Shown here piece after piece: positions 56,808 to 64,000 of a stretch of 64,000 nucleotides of DNA (the first letter of the stretch is position 1; every line of letters starts with the position of its first letter). Both the position numbers and the translations under genes were made by a program. The stretch spans positions 1,680,280 through 1,744,279 of the forward strand of contig WLWQ01000001.1 of the NCBI GenBank assembly GCA_012103535.1. The letters run 5' to 3'. This DNA comes from Pseudomonadales bacterium (GTDB lineage: Bacteria; Pseudomonadota; Gammaproteobacteria; Pseudomonadales; Pseudohongiellaceae). The notes below the pieces were generated by a model that made no database searches, was not told where the DNA came from, and saw nothing but the letters and a program-made list of their open reading frames with translations.

Positions 56808-57692
56808 CTAGTTTTTAAGTCGTTCAAACTCAGCTTGCAGTTCCGGAGACAAGGGATAGATATCGCGAAAGCGATACTCCTTGTCTTCGAGCAGTTGTAA
56901 TTGAAATTCTTCCCTTGCAGCAACTAGCTCAGCGTACTCTAGTACTGTTTCAACTAATGTTGCTGGAAAGAAGAATACACCTCCGTCATCGCCAACTACC
57001 ACATCTCCGGGCAGCACGGTAATGCCGCCAATTCTCACAGGCGCGTTGTACTCAACCCCGAGCCAGGATGTCGTGTGCGGATCAGTAAATTTGTGCAACA
57101 CAGGAAAGTCTGCAAAGCGTTCGTCCCTTAGCCCAGTGTAATCCCGCATACCCCCATCGATGATAATTCCAGCCGCTCCGCGCAGCTGAATGCCAGTGGC
57201 ACCCATATCGCCGAAAAAATTATGGCCATCGCTACCACCTAGTTCTGCTACTACTACATCTCCCGGCTTTGCTTCTTCTGCCGCGCGCGCGTAGTAACGG
57301 CGATCCCAATTGCCTTCTGCTGCCAATTTGAGAGCAGCTTCCGTGAGATCTGGTCTGGGGGGAAGAAAGCGCATGGTAAGTGCTCTACCCACTAACCGCT
57401 TACCAGGCTGAGTATTTTCGAATCCCCTCGCGTAATTCCGTCGATAATCACCAAGGGCGCTAAAAATCACTTCCAATGGAACTTCTCTAAGCTGATCCAG
57501 CTGTGCATCCGTTACTTCTGTTTGTGTTGGTTGAAGCACATCCATGATTGCAGAATAAGAAGTGCGATTCGTCCTGAATCCATCTGGCACAGGAACATCT
57601 GGCTCGAATGACTGATTGAAAGATTCCTGGGCTACTAAAGGAAAGCTGACTGATATAGAAAAAACTATTGATCCAAGTAATCGCTTGCTCAC
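56808..57692 (-). CDS. Secreted RraA-like / HMG-aldolase-fold protein
   Basis: A 294-residue protein from the GTG at 57692, chosen because GGAGG lies 7 nt upstream and a signal peptide (MSKRLLGSIVFSISVSFPLVA) follows. The frame opens at 57728. The core matches the RraA/demethylmenaquinone-methyltransferase-like family: GRALTMRFLPPRPDL, KPGDVVVAELGG, GDMGATGIQLRGAAGIIIDGGMRDYTGL, VLPGDVVVGDDGGVFFFP. Members are oligomeric, either aldolases for 4-hydroxy-4-methyl-2-oxoglutarate (with the conserved G..DG..RD) or RNase E inhibitors. A signal peptide is unusual and argues against RNase E control. Confidence 0.78.
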   Translation of the reverse strand: MSKRLLGSIVFSISVSFPLVAQESFNQSFEPDVPVPDGFRTNRTSYSAIMDVLQPTQTEVTDAQLDQLREVPLEVIFSALGDYRRNYARGFENTQPGKRLVGRALTMRFLPPRPDLTEAALKLAAEGNWDRRYYARAAEEAKPGDVVVAELGGSDGHNFFGDMGATGIQLRGAAGIIIDGGMRDYTGLRDERFADFPVLHKFTDPHTTSWLGVEYNAPVRIGGITVLPGDVVVGDDGGVFFFPATLVETVLEYAELVAAREEFQLQLLEDKEYRFRDIYPLSPELQAEFERLKN

Positions 57693-57769
57693 CGCAATTC
57701 CTCCAATTAGGAAAACATTGTTAGGCAAGTATCAATCAGCTTACCCCTAATTGGAATAGTGCAATCGTC

Positions 57770-59131
57770 TTAAGCCGGAACTGTATGAGTAGCAGCTTTT
57801 TCCAATTTCAAATTGAATTCTCTGCGCACCAGCAGGTAGCTCACTACACCTTGTACAGTTACGGCCAAGATAGACACATACCAAACCTGATTGACGGCGA
57901 AGTCCGGTTGATACTTAATGAATACGGCAATTGGCACGAAGACAAGGAGTCGAATGCCGGAACTAAACATCGCTGGTCGCGTATTGCCTAAACCCTGGAA
58001 AACACCCGATGCGGTAAACACGATCCCCTGAGCTACAAAATTCCAGGCAATTAACTGTAGAAAAGTCGCACTTACTGCCAACACTTCCGGATCGTCTGTG
58101 AATATTGCCACCAATACTTCAGGCTGCCATTGCAGTAAAACAGTCACTACTACCATGACCATGGAACACAGCATCATTCCTCGATAAGTAGTTTCCCGCA
58201 CCCGGTCGTGAAGACCCGCACCGTAGTTCTGCCCAACAATCGGACCTACTGCGAAGGCAATGGCCATGGTTGGCATAAAAATGGATTGCATAATACGTCC
58301 ACCGATACTGAATCCTGCCTGAGCGGTTGCACCAAAATCCTGGATGAGCCAGTAAACCACCGAGAAATAAACAAACATCAGCAGCATTTCACCACCGGCA
58401 GGCAGACCAATATCCAGCATCTTGTACCAGATATCCAAACGGGGTTTCCATTGAGTTGAATTAAAAGCGACGTACTTTTCTAGTTTTATAAAGTACATAG
58501 TAATGAGCACTAATCCTACTGCGATAGAAATAGTGCTTGCCAGTGCCGCACCCATCACGCCCAAGGCTGGCCCTGGTCCCCACCCGGCAATAAGAATTGG
58601 TGCAAGAATTGTGTTCAGCACAACCGTAAAGACTTGAATAACCATGGTCGGTTGCACGATGCCTGTTGCGCGCAAGGATGAGAACATAGCAGCCATCGGA
58701 AATTGCAATGCCATGCCCGGCAGAAAGTAATAGAGGAAAATCATACCTTCACTTAAAGCACCTGGATCGTTGGTAATACTCGAAAGGTAAGTGCCGGCAA
58801 ACAAATAACCGAACAGCAAGGTGACAACCATAAAAATCAGGGAAAGGGAGAAGGACTGATTGAAATATAAATTAGCCTCTTCCTGCTCTTTGCGACCCAC
58901 GGCCTGAGCAATGAGTGCAACAGCACTAACACCAAGAATTTGGGTAAGTGCCATGATCATGAACAACAAGGTTCCGGCAGTTCCCACTCCCGCCATTGAC
59001 TGTTCACCCAATGCAGCCACGAAGTAAAGATCAACCAATAGATACAACATTTGAAAAATCATGCCGGCAGCAATAGGAATTGCCATCGTAACAATGTGTT
59101 TCGTCGTTGAACCCTGGGTTAGATCTTTCAT
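57770..59131 (-). CDS. MATE-family multidrug/toxin exporter
   Basis: A 453-residue membrane protein with 12 hydrophobic segments in two homologous halves (TQGSTTKHIVTMAIPIAAGMIFQML start; GPIVGQNYGAGLHDR between halves). MATE proteins expel cationic compounds by Na+ or H+ antiport. The ATG at 59131 with GGAG upstream is chosen; a TTG two codons earlier is also in frame. It lies 78 bp upstream of the RraA-like gene on the same strand and could be co-transcribed with it. Confidence 0.9.
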   Translation of the reverse strand: MKDLTQGSTTKHIVTMAIPIAAGMIFQMLYLLVDLYFVAALGEQSMAGVGTAGTLLFMIMALTQILGVSAVALIAQAVGRKEQEEANLYFNQSFSLSLIFMVVTLLFGYLFAGTYLSSITNDPGALSEGMIFLYYFLPGMALQFPMAAMFSSLRATGIVQPTMVIQVFTVVLNTILAPILIAGWGPGPALGVMGAALASTISIAVGLVLITMYFIKLEKYVAFNSTQWKPRLDIWYKMLDIGLPAGGEMLLMFVYFSVVYWLIQDFGATAQAGFSIGGRIMQSIFMPTMAIAFAVGPIVGQNYGAGLHDRVRETTYRGMMLCSMVMVVVTVLLQWQPEVLVAIFTDDPEVLAVSATFLQLIAWNFVAQGIVFTASGVFQGLGNTRPAMFSSGIRLLVFVPIAVFIKYQPDFAVNQVWYVSILAVTVQGVVSYLLVRREFNLKLEKAATHTVPA

Positions 59132-59431
59132 AGGCAATCTCCATCAGTGTGTAGTGAATGGAAAACGCAAAACGACCGCACAGCTTTTAAGAACAAAGCT
59201 GTTGAGAGATAAAGTGTGATTAGCCGCCCGCATCCCCTGAAAAGGGTGCGCAAGATTAACACTAATTATTTGTTAAATGGAAAGATTTTTTCTGAAAAAA
59301 AGGATTTTTTTCAAGTAAGAAGATGGGACGCAAAGTACTATTATAACACAAAAAAATGGCGAATTTTTTTGACGCAAAAATTCTACAGCTCAGCGCTGTT
59401 AATTGAATTGGTTTGGAACTAAGAATAGAAA
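59132..59431. other. A/T-rich intergenic region
   Basis: The 300 bp between the MATE and selenoprotein genes include a strongly A/T-rich stretch (59255-59380). The only frame here, 68 codons on the plus strand, has low-complexity composition and no ribosome site; I see no gene. The MATE promoter is expected in this area. Confidence 0.5.
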
Positions 59432-60565
59432 CTAACGATTTGCCCGCTGACGATCTGGCATTTCCAAATCAACGGTGAAAGAAACAGGAATACTCTGAGG
59501 AAGGAAACAAATTGCATCGTCACAGGCTTGATACTCGAGCGTACCAGTGAGCGTTAACGCATCTAGATTGGACATTATTTCTTCGGTTTCGGCAGAGCCA
59601 TCCATGACGATTTCTTGCAGGATAGTGAAAGGCTCTTGGTAAACCGGGACGTATTCGTCCAGCGGTTCGAAGTAGTAGATTTCCGAATCGGGAAACTGAA
59701 CCGGTTCAATTCGCGCAATATCTGGTTTATCGAGATTAAAACCAATGACCCGATAGCCTTTCTCTTCGGCACCAGGTGCATAGACATGCATATTTGGTCC
59801 AGGCTCTACATCTAAAGCGAGCGAGAATCTCGTACCAACAGTAACTGACGTATTTGAAGGATAGGCAGTAAATTTAAGATGGGCTGTTTCACCTTCGACT
59901 GCAGCGATTGGGGATAGCCCAACTCCCAACTTTAACATTACGTTTGTGGTGGTATTGCGCTCTCGATAAAACTCTTCAAAGAAGCGTGAAGTGACTACAC
60001 CCTGACTGTTTATCATGAACGTACCAGGATAAGGTGTTCCAACAATCATCTGATTGGCGCCGAATACGGAAACATATTTTGCGACATCAGCCTGTACATC
60101 AGGATCATCGGCATTTTCGCCAACACCCTCTTCTGCCACGGTGTTCAAAATGCCGAAATCAGTAATTACACTGGAGTCATCGTCAGCTAATAAAGGGTAA
60201 GTAATGCCTCTCCGCTCAGCGAAGTCAGAAAGAACTTCTGCGGAATCATAGCTGATGGCAACAATGCCGATACCCTGGGATTCCAGTTCTTCTAATTGGT
60301 CCTGCAACTCCACGAGTTGCGCTTTACAGTAGGGTCACCAATCGGCCGAACGGTGAAACAGCAGCATCGCTCCGTTCGGGCCCATGATGGATTCCAGAGT
60401 TTGAGTCGTACCGAATTGATCTTTAAGTTCGAAATCAGGAACTCGATCTCCAACCTGAGGGCCTAAGTCTGCGACTACTATCGCCTCTCGCTCCGCAGCC
60501 AATGACAGGCTGGCACTGAGGGCTAAACACAGGGAAAGGAGTATTTTTGGAATTATTATTCTCAT
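59432..60565 (-). CDS. Probable selenoprotein: secreted redoxin with UxxC motif plus DsbD-alpha-like domain
   Basis: Reading through one in-frame TGA (60337-60335) gives a single 377-residue protein. A signal peptide (MRIIIPKILLSLCLALSASLSLA) leads into a redoxin fold (VGDRVPDFELKDQFG, then MLLFHRSADW), then UGA-PYC, then KAQLVELQDQLEEL. The UGA falls on the first Cys of the expected CPYC motif, giving U77-P-Y-C80. The frame remains intact and conserved on both sides (ISYDSAEVLSDFAERRGITYPLLADDDS, VGTPYPGTFMIN). The C-terminal third resembles the N-terminal domain of DsbD (YQACDDAICFLPQSIPV). A SECIS-like hairpin follows the UGA. It probably acts as a periplasmic thiol/selenol redox protein. 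Confidence 0.82.
60304..60337 (-). promoter_or_regulatory. UGA codon with bacterial SECIS-like hairpin
   Basis: On the mRNA the UGA is followed by 14 nt and then a perfect 7-bp stem GCAACTC/GAGTTGC (60320-60314 with 60310-60304) with loop GUG. The apical loop starts 21 nt after the UGA and its first base is G. Both agree with the bacterial SECIS rule (about 16-37 nt, G early in the loop) that recruits SelB with selenocysteyl-tRNA. Confidence 0.72.
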
Positions 60566-60753
60566 TGATTCTGATGCTATCACTTGTTTTAGGGTCGGCA
60601 CAATCGCTAGCGCTAAGGAGTTGTTAATCCTGAGATTTCCGCAGATCACAGGCATTTCCATGGACATTTTCCCCATTGAAACATATGCTTAAGTTCCAAT
60701 TCCGTAGTTTTGTGAATAAAACCTGCCTACCCACTCTCTGGAGAGCAGATAAA

Positions 60754-62088
60754 ATGAAAAACCTGATTACTGGAAATAGCTTTCTCGCCTTTGGTGTCAT
60801 ACTTGCAGCTGGCATCTCCACAGCTTCTGCTGATGAACGCGCCATTACCTACACCGAAGATATCGCCGAAATTCTCTTCGACAAATGCTCTAGTTGCCAT
60901 AACCCGGACGGCATTGGCCCGATGTCCCTATTGAGTTATGAAGAAGTGCGACCCTGGGCGCCGCTGATTAGCTACAAAGTTGAGCAACAGGAAATGCCTC
61001 CCTGGCATTTAGATAAAACCGTAGGAATTCAGGACTACAAGAATGATGTTTCCCTAAGTGCAGAGCAGATTGCGAAGGTTGTTAGCTGGGTAGAAAACGG
61101 AGCGCTGCAAGGCGATCCCTCATTAATGCCATCCCAGCCGGAATTACCCGATGCGGGCCAATGGCAATTGTCTTCCCAGCTGGGAGAACCTGATTTCGTT
61201 GTTAAGTCTCCTCCTTATACTGTCTCAGCTAATGCCCAGGATCAGTGGTGGGTTCGCAATACAAGTTTTGAAGGATTAATCGACGAGCCGCGCTATGTGC
61301 GAGCAACGGAATTGAAAGGCTCCTATCCATTAGGGGTAAAAGTACTTCATCATGGTCATGCCCAACTTCGCTCTTCTGATAACCAGGGTAATCGCGCTTC
61401 TGGACCCGTTGGTAGGCAAGGAGTTGGTAAAGGCGGCGATGTATTCCCCGATGGCACAGGAATGTTGATCTATCCTAGCGGCAGTATTAATTGGAATCTC
61501 CATTACTTCCCAATTAATGAAGTTGTTTACGATGAACAGGCCGAAGCAGCTGTTTGGTTGTATCCCAAAGGATACACTCCTGAGTTTCAAACCCGCGGCG
61601 AACAGTTCTTTGCCGCCGATTCCGGACCAGGTGGACTCTGGGCAAACGACCTTTTACTCCCGCCAAACTCGATTAAATCCATGCAGGGTGTAAGAGTGCT
61701 AAATCGACCTGCATTGATTACCAGTTTTCGTCCCCACATGCATATGCGCGGTAAGGCACAATCATTAGAAGCGGTTCTACCTGATGGCAGCCGTGAAATG
61801 TTAGCGCGCGTCGATCGCTATGATCATTCATGGCAAATCAACTATGAATTTGGCGAAGACGTGGCGCCATTGTTACCTGCCGGTACCATGCTGATGATTA
61901 CTTCCACCTGGGATAATACGGCTGACAATCCAAACAATCCTGACCATCGTCAATGGGTAGTATTCGGTCAGAGAGGCGTGGATGAAATGTCGCACCTGTG
62001 GCTGGGCATCACCTATCTAAACGATGATCAGTTCGAGCAACTTAAAGCCGAGCGCAGCGCCAGACTAACTGCAGCTAGCGGCGAATAA
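60754..62088 (+). CDS. Secreted heme c-copper monooxygenase (PHM-like), copy 4, without redoxin domain
   Basis: A 444-residue protein. The signal peptide (1-26) is followed at once by the heme domain CSSCH (C45, C48, H49) with EMPPW (M81), then the copper monooxygenase fold with HH (199-200), NLHYF (H250), HMH (328, 330) and DEM (M412). Thus all copper ligands of PHM have counterparts, but the N-terminal redoxin of copies 1-3 is missing. The ATG at 60754 with GGAG upstream is chosen over 60676. It diverges from the selenoprotein redoxin gene across 188 bp and is followed by a co-directional gene 17 nt downstream. Confidence 0.88.
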   Translation: MKNLITGNSFLAFGVILAAGISTASADERAITYTEDIAEILFDKCSSCHNPDGIGPMSLLSYEEVRPWAPLISYKVEQQEMPPWHLDKTVGIQDYKNDVSLSAEQIAKVVSWVENGALQGDPSLMPSQPELPDAGQWQLSSQLGEPDFVVKSPPYTVSANAQDQWWVRNTSFEGLIDEPRYVRATELKGSYPLGVKVLHHGHAQLRSSDNQGNRASGPVGRQGVGKGGDVFPDGTGMLIYPSGSINWNLHYFPINEVVYDEQAEAAVWLYPKGYTPEFQTRGEQFFAADSGPGGLWANDLLLPPNSIKSMQGVRVLNRPALITSFRPHMHMRGKAQSLEAVLPDGSREMLARVDRYDHSWQINYEFGEDVAPLLPAGTMLMITSTWDNTADNPNNPDHRQWVVFGQRGVDEMSHLWLGITYLNDDQFEQLKAERSARLTAASGE

Positions 62089-62105
62089 GAAAGGCAGTAG
62101 TTCGA

Positions 62106-62963
62106 ATGCGTGGAACGGTTTTTCCTGTACTGTTCTCTCTGTTAGCGGTTTGCGCCTCAATCACTCAGGCGCAAACGCCTAACGTCTTTAGCCCGCTTAG
62201 CGAAGCACCCCTGCGCCCACAAGGGCAAAACGTCATTCCTCTTTTTGACGGTTGGTTTCCTAACGACGATGGCTCCTTCACCATGTGTTTCGGTTACTTC
62301 AATATGAACACCGAAGAAGTAATCGATGTGCCTCTCGGCGCAAAGAATTTCATTGAACCGGCACAATTCGACGGCTTGCAGCCAACCCACTTCGACATTG
62401 TTCCTGATCCAGAATTAACCCGATCTTTCAGGCGCTACTGGTGTGCTTTTTCAGTCATCGTGCCTGCTGATTTCGGTATGCAGGACGTCATCTGGACTAT
62501 TGAAACCCAAGGACTACCTTTATCTGTACCCGGTACTTTGATTCCGTCTTACGTACTTGACGAAGAACAAACATCGGGTCGAGATACTTCCGCTCCTTAT
62601 CTGAGTCTTAATGACAACCCTCCTGGTTTTCGCGGTCGTCGTGGCCTGTTCGAAGGTACCCGACAGGCCCGGATTGGAGAACCACTAAATCTTGTCGCCC
62701 GCCTCCGTCATGCTGAACCCGGATCCTGGATTAACTGGACCCTGCACCAGGGACCCAACGCCGTTGAATTCAGTGCTTCCGAAGCCCGACTCAATGCTGC
62801 AGAAGGAGTAATCGAAACGTCCGCCACTTTTGGCGAAACCGGCACTTATGTACTGCGCATTCAAGCTATTAATGACACAGAGCGACAGCGGGAACCCACC
62901 TATGGATTCGAATTTTACTGCTGCTGGACAAATGGCTACCTAACCGTCGAAGTCACCGAATAA
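62106..62963 (+). CDS. Secreted protein of unknown function linked to PHM-like copy 4
   Basis: A 285-residue protein with a signal peptide (MRGTVFPVLFSLLAVCASITQAQ). The mature part is beta-rich (SFTMCFGYFNMNTEEVIDVPLG; RRYWCAFSVIVPADF; GTYVLRIQAIND; FEFYCCWTNGYLTVEV), suggesting one or two immunoglobulin-like sandwiches, with four Cys including a CC pair near the end. I do not recognise a named family. The 17-nt gap to the heme-copper gene indicates a shared transcript and likely partner or accessory role. Confidence 0.75.
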   Translation: MRGTVFPVLFSLLAVCASITQAQTPNVFSPLSEAPLRPQGQNVIPLFDGWFPNDDGSFTMCFGYFNMNTEEVIDVPLGAKNFIEPAQFDGLQPTHFDIVPDPELTRSFRRYWCAFSVIVPADFGMQDVIWTIETQGLPLSVPGTLIPSYVLDEEQTSGRDTSAPYLSLNDNPPGFRGRRGLFEGTRQARIGEPLNLVARLRHAEPGSWINWTLHQGPNAVEFSASEARLNAAEGVIETSATFGETGTYVLRIQAINDTERQREPTYGFEFYCCWTNGYLTVEVTE

Positions 62964-63050
62964 GCCAGCTCCTCATTCTTACGCCTTCCTTCTTGCCAGC
63001 CCAATTGCTGTGGTATTCTTGATCCTCTTCTTGCGTGACGGAGAATACTA

Positions 63051-64000
63051 ATGAAAATTAAATTCGTCGCAGTACTGTGCGGCATGGCTGGTATAGCCTT
63101 AGCCAGCACTTCTATTGCCCAACTCGATGGTAGCTACGATAAGCGAACTCCCTGGGGCGATCCTGATATCTCTGGCATGTGGTCCTATGCCAGCCTGACC
63201 CCGTTACAACGCCCGAATCGTCTCGGTAGCAAAGAATTCTACACGCCTGAAGAAGCGGCTGAGATCTATGCCAGTACTCAGCAAGAAGTGACCGATCGAC
63301 CAGGGGATGTTGGTAGCTATAACTATCATTGGTTTGATCGCGGTGAAGTCTCAGCGGATTTTCGGACTTCGCTGATCGTTGATCCTCCGAATGGCAGGCT
63401 TCCCACTACCGAAGTCACCATTGCGAAACAAAGAGCAGATGCAGAATATAGGCAGGATCATCCTGCAGATTCCTGGCTTGATCGAACTAACTGGGATCGC
63501 TGCATTAGCTACCACGGCGTTCCACCTGTTTCTTCGGGCTACAATAATTCCTATCACATTACGCAAAACGAAAATTTTGTCGCGATTCATGTGGAAATGA
63601 TTCACGACGTTCGAATTATTCCTATCGATGGTCGACCCCAGTTGCATGACAATATACGTCAATGGAATGGAGATTCTCGGGGGCATTGGGAAGGCGATAC
63701 ATTAGTTGTGCGAACGGCAAATTTCAGCGACAAGACGCGACATCGATTTCCTTCCTCAAAAAACACTGTTGCTGTAGAAAGATTTCGTCGCGTCGGTGAA
63801 GACATGATTGATTACTCGTTCACCGTCGAAGATCCAACTGTCTATTCGCAACCCTGGTCCGCAATTCGGCCTATGCCGCGCCTGCCCGATTACAAACAAT
63901 ACGAATATGCCTGTCATGAAGGCAACTATGCGATGACCTATATTCTCAGGGGTGCTCGAGCGGAAGAAGAAAGAGCAAGAAATGGAGCGACACCTGAAAA
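63051..64000 (+). CDS. Secreted protein of unknown function, truncated by the window end
   Basis: The frame opens at ATG 63051 with GGAG 8 nt upstream and runs open to the window edge (316 codons). A signal peptide (MKIKFVAVLCGMAGIALASTSIAQ) precedes TPWGDPDISGMWSYA, then CISYHGVPPV, RGHWEGDTLVVRTANFSDKT, VEDPTVYSQPWSAI and YEYACHEGNYAM. This pattern (PDxxGxW at the start, GHWEGDTLVV in the middle, YACHEGNY near the end) is a widespread uncharacterised secreted family in marine and soil heterotrophs, as far as I recall. It is 87 nt after the previous gene, so it could belong to the same transcript. Confidence 0.8.
   Translation, partial: MKIKFVAVLCGMAGIALASTSIAQLDGSYDKRTPWGDPDISGMWSYASLTPLQRPNRLGSKEFYTPEEAAEIYASTQQEVTDRPGDVGSYNYHWFDRGEVSADFRTSLIVDPPNGRLPTTEVTIAKQRADAEYRQDHPADSWLDRTNWDRCISYHGVPPVSSGYNNSYHITQNENFVAIHVEMIHDVRIIPIDGRPQLHDNIRQWNGDSRGHWEGDTLVVRTANFSDKTRHRFPSSKNTVAVERFRRVGEDMIDYSFTVEDPTVYSQPWSAIRPMPRLPDYKQYEYACHEGNYAMTYILRGARAEEERARNGATPE

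Noticed and set aside
59216..59422. 68-codon frame in the A/T-rich gap
   Set aside because: Low-complexity lysine/phenylalanine-rich translation, no ribosome site, no recognisable domain.
59432..60676. Two separate genes, or a frameshifted pseudogene, at the selenoprotein locus
   Set aside because: The two frames are the same frame with a single TGA between them, the protein pattern continues without loss of residues, and a SECIS-like hairpin sits at the right distance. A nonsense mutation remains possible but is less likely.
63351..63686. Minus-strand frame of 111 codons
   Set aside because: It is the shadow of the long plus-strand secreted gene that opens at 63051 and runs off the window end.
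23772..64000. Recently acquired genomic island
   Set aside because: No integrase, transposase or attachment-site repeats are seen, and base composition and codon use look similar to the core region.

Overview
The window is a chromosomal segment of a gammaproteobacterium, probably marine and free-living. The evidence is the gene order birA-coaX-SPOR gene-tRNA(Tyr,Gly,Thr)-tufB-tRNA(Trp)-secE-nusG-rplKAJL-rpoBC-rpsLG-fusA-tufA-rpsJ, which is the Pseudomonas-type arrangement, together with the sequences of the ribosomal proteins and many secreted copper, heme and PQQ proteins. The assignment rests on gene content only; no database search was possible.

Region 1 (1-23.7 kb, all minus strand) is the translation and transcription core: the start of the S10 operon (rpsJ-rplC-rplD-rplW) with its own strong sigma70-type promoter, the str operon (rpsL-rpsG-fusA-tufA), rpoBC, the L7/L12 and L11 operons, nusG-secE, tRNA-Trp, tufB and a Tyr-Gly-Thr tRNA cluster. 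Two tuf copies are identical over about 1,047 bp and then diverge abruptly. A 57-bp tandem repeat lies immediately downstream of tRNA-Thr, with each unit ending like the tRNA 3' terminus. birA, coaX and a SPOR-domain gene lie upstream.

Region 2 (23.7-45.6 kb) is accessory metabolism. After a CstA-type transporter come two large secreted proteins on the minus strand, each fusing a redoxin fold, a c-type heme motif and a copper type II monooxygenase fold like peptidylglycine alpha-hydroxylating monooxygenase (PHM). A HupE/UreJ-type membrane protein follows. Then come two plus-strand NHL propellers that keep the residues of the PAL half of peptidyl-amidating monooxygenase, and a third PHM-like fusion. 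Next is a compact run encoding an amidohydrolase, an Ntn-type N-acyl amidase, a glyoxylate-type aminotransferase and a GntP permease. PHM plus PAL chemistry on a glycine-terminated substrate yields an amide and glyoxylate, so this set can be read, as inference, as a module for oxidative cleavage of N-acylglycines or similar compounds.

Region 3 (45.6-64 kb) holds a secreted ankyrin protein, a DUF1592/DUF1552-type pair, a universal stress protein, a PQQ dehydrogenase, an M16 peptidase, a secreted RraA-like protein and a MATE exporter. A probable selenocysteine-containing redoxin (in-frame UGA in a UxxC motif with an adjacent SECIS-like hairpin) is divergent from a fourth PHM-like heme protein. 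That protein lacks the redoxin domain which the other three carry in cis. The window ends inside a gene for a widespread secreted protein of unknown function.
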